A DNA stretch of 64,000 nt from Saccharopolyspora erythraea. Its GTDB lineage: Bacteria > Actinomycetota > Actinomycetes > Mycobacteriales > Pseudonocardiaceae. Under the pieces are notes generated by a model that saw only the letters and a program-made list of their open reading frames with translations, searched no databases and was not told the origin of the DNA. Positions 62,579 through 64,000 of this stretch are shown piece by piece (the stretch's first letter is position 1; each line of letters begins with the position of its first letter). The stretch spans positions 2,294,001 to 2,358,000 of the forward strand of contig NZ_CP054839.1 of NCBI RefSeq assembly GCF_018141105.1. The letters run 5' to 3'. The translations under genes and the position numbers were made by a program.

Positions 62579-63934
62579 GTGCCCGAAAAGCGATCGGGCA
62601 CGTTGTTCCTGGGGAAAGCGGGTCTTTTCGTGCGCACTTCATCCGCGCCGTTCTCCGGCGCGAAAAAATCGCTCCCGGCGAATTCCGGTTCGCGGCGGGA
62701 TCCGGTGCTCGACCTGGTCAGGGCGGGTTGCCTGGTGGTCGTGGTCGTGCTGCACGCGCTGATGGCCGGAATCACGGTTGACGCCGGTGGAATTCACATC
62801 GTCAACGCCATGGACTACGCCGGGTGGTTCGTCCCGGCGAGCTGGTGCGTGCAGGTTATGCCGCTGTTCTTCATCGTCGGCGGATTCGCCGGAATCACGC
62901 AGTGGCGGCGAATGCGGGACCAGGGGCGAAGCGCCGTCGAATTCGTGCGGGGCAGGTTGGAACGGCTCGCCAGACCCGCGCTGCTTGCTTTCGCGGTCAT
63001 CGGCTCCGGCCTGGCGGTGGCGGGGCTGGCCGGCGCGCCGGCCGACCTGCTCGCGCAGATCGGCTACCGGATGGGCCAGCCGATGTGGTTCCTCGGCGTC
63101 TACCTGGGCGTGTCGGCGCTGGTCCCGGTCCTGGTGCGGGCGCACGAGGCCGCGCCCGGACGGACCCTGGCCGGACTGCTCGCGCTCGTGCTCGCGGTGG
63201 ACCTGCTCGCGTCGGCCGCCCCGGCCGCCGGGCTCGCCAACCTCGCCTTCGTCTGGCTGACCGTCCAGCAGATCGGCTTCTGCTACGCCGACGGATGGTT
63301 CCGCGGCCGCGCGTGGCCGGCATGGGGAGCGGCCGGCGCGCTCGCGCTGCTGCTCACGATCACCACGGGCGGTCTCTACTCGGCGAACATGTACACGAAC
63401 CTCAACCCCCCGACGGTCTGCCTGGTCCTGCTCGGCGTCGCCCAGATCTGCCTGGTCGCCCTCGCCGCGCCGCGGCTGCGCCGCTGGCTGGAGCGGCCGC
63501 GGGTGCGCGGGTCCGTGGACGCCATGGGCAGGTGCTCGCTGACCGTCTACCTCTGGCACATGCCCGCGCTGGTGCTGCTGGCCGCCCTGCTGCTGGTGGC
63601 GCGGGCGCCGTGGCCGGAGGTGTTCAGCGACGGGTGGTGGCTCACCCGGCTGCCCTGGATCGCGGGCATCGCGCTGATCGTCCGCGCGGTGGTGGCCCTG
63701 GTGGGCGGCTTCGAGCACCGGGCCGGTGGCGCCGGTGCGCCGTCACCTGGGGCGGCGGCGCTCGGCGTTCTGGCGGCGATCGCCGGCGTGGTGGTGGTCC
63801 TGGTCGCGGGCTTCACCCCGGTGTCCGCCGCGGTCGGTGCCGCGCTGCTGGCCGCGGCCGTCGGACTCGCGCGGCCGCGCCGCGACGCTCTGCCGGAGCG
63901 GCGGAGCTTGGCGCTGGCCGCGCGGGCGGCGTGA
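62579..63934 (+). CDS. Membrane acyltransferase, OafA/YrhL-like (acyltransferase 3)
   Basis: A 451-residue integral membrane protein with about ten hydrophobic segments from residue 45. The N-terminal motif DLVRAGCLVVVVVLHA has the acyltransferase-3 His, and WCVQVMPLFFIVGGFAG follows. Such enzymes transfer acyl groups to surface sugars, lipids or antibiotics. The first 40 residues are basic and variable. The GTG at 62579 is leaderless-like. The substrate is not evident. A hairpin follows the stop. Confidence 0.9.
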   Translation: MPEKRSGTLFLGKAGLFVRTSSAPFSGAKKSLPANSGSRRDPVLDLVRAGCLVVVVVLHALMAGITVDAGGIHIVNAMDYAGWFVPASWCVQVMPLFFIVGGFAGITQWRRMRDQGRSAVEFVRGRLERLARPALLAFAVIGSGLAVAGLAGAPADLLAQIGYRMGQPMWFLGVYLGVSALVPVLVRAHEAAPGRTLAGLLALVLAVDLLASAAPAAGLANLAFVWLTVQQIGFCYADGWFRGRAWPAWGAAGALALLLTITTGGLYSANMYTNLNPPTVCLVLLGVAQICLVALAAPRLRRWLERPRVRGSVDAMGRCSLTVYLWHMPALVLLAALLLVARAPWPEVFSDGWWLTRLPWIAGIALIVRAVVALVGGFEHRAGGAGAPSPGAAALGVLAAIAGVVVVLVAGFTPVSAAVGAALLAAAVGLARPRRDALPERRSLALAARAA

Positions 63935-63942
63935 ACCCAGGT

Positions 63943-63980
63943 CACCCGGTCGTGTTAGTGGTCCCGCTCACGACCGGGTG
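63943..63980 (+). terminator. Terminator of the membrane acyltransferase gene
   Basis: A perfect 12-base stem: CACCCGGTCGTG (63943-63954) with CACGACCGGGTG (63969-63980) around a 14-base loop, just after the stop. Confidence 0.8.
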
Positions 63981-64000
63981 GCCGCCGACAGCCTCCGGAC

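Overview
The window is high-GC actinobacterial DNA: GTG and TTG starts are common, the third codon position is strongly G/C, and there are mycothiol-type and cytochrome bcc genes. The gene content and order suggest a mycolate-related or Pseudonocardiaceae-type actinomycete such as Saccharopolyspora; the genus is an inference, not proven here.

Two conserved core blocks flank an accessory insert. The left core (about 1-9.7 kb) holds ilvE, a BNR beta-propeller gene with a MoaD-like gene, the cobalamin run cobU-cobT-cobS (minus strand), an aldo/keto reductase, a DUF3043-type membrane protein, the Fe-S carrier erpA, an S4 RNA-binding protein and adenosine kinase adoK. The right core (32-60.4 kb) holds asnB, ctaC-ctaF, an Lrp-type sensor domain, trpD, ctaE-qcrC-qcrA-qcrB, a mycothiol-dependent isomerase-like protein, a DEDDh/GIY-YIG nuclease, a coiled-coil NYN protein, a c-di-AMP riboswitch with an NlpC/P60 hydrolase, a metallopeptidase, fadD15-like acyl-CoA ligase, SRPBCC proteins, an ArsA-like ATPase, a ROK kinase, a PlsC acyltransferase, an oligoribonuclease-like exonuclease and pfkA. 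From memory, the order matches the ilvE to Rv2179c segment of Mycobacterium tuberculosis in reverse locus numbering.

The accessory block (9.8-31.7 kb) sits between adoK and asnB. It carries secreted or cell-surface carbohydrate enzymes (alpha-amylase, sialidase, alpha-glucosidase), a sugar ABC importer lacking its own ATPase with a divergent LacI repressor and paired operator-like sites, a NarL-type two-component system, a secreted M23 peptidase fused to a spore-associated-protein-like domain, glutaminase, and a four-gene operon joining an ABC importer to an FAD aromatic hydroxylase. The right end has a second two-component system and a membrane acyltransferase.

Respiration is the main coherent theme: ctaC, ctaF, ctaE and qcrCAB together encode most of the bcc-aa3 supercomplex (ctaD is not in the window). 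Regulation visible in the sequence includes many leaderless promoters (a TANNNT box 6-7 bases before the start codon), clear hairpin terminators, a riboswitch and a start-codon hairpin on the amylase gene.

The most unusual feature is a family of four interspersed palindromic elements (R1-R4), all in the same orientation, three of them in gaps between convergent genes. Their long hairpin shows a compensatory base change, and one copy lacks the hairpin between short direct repeats.
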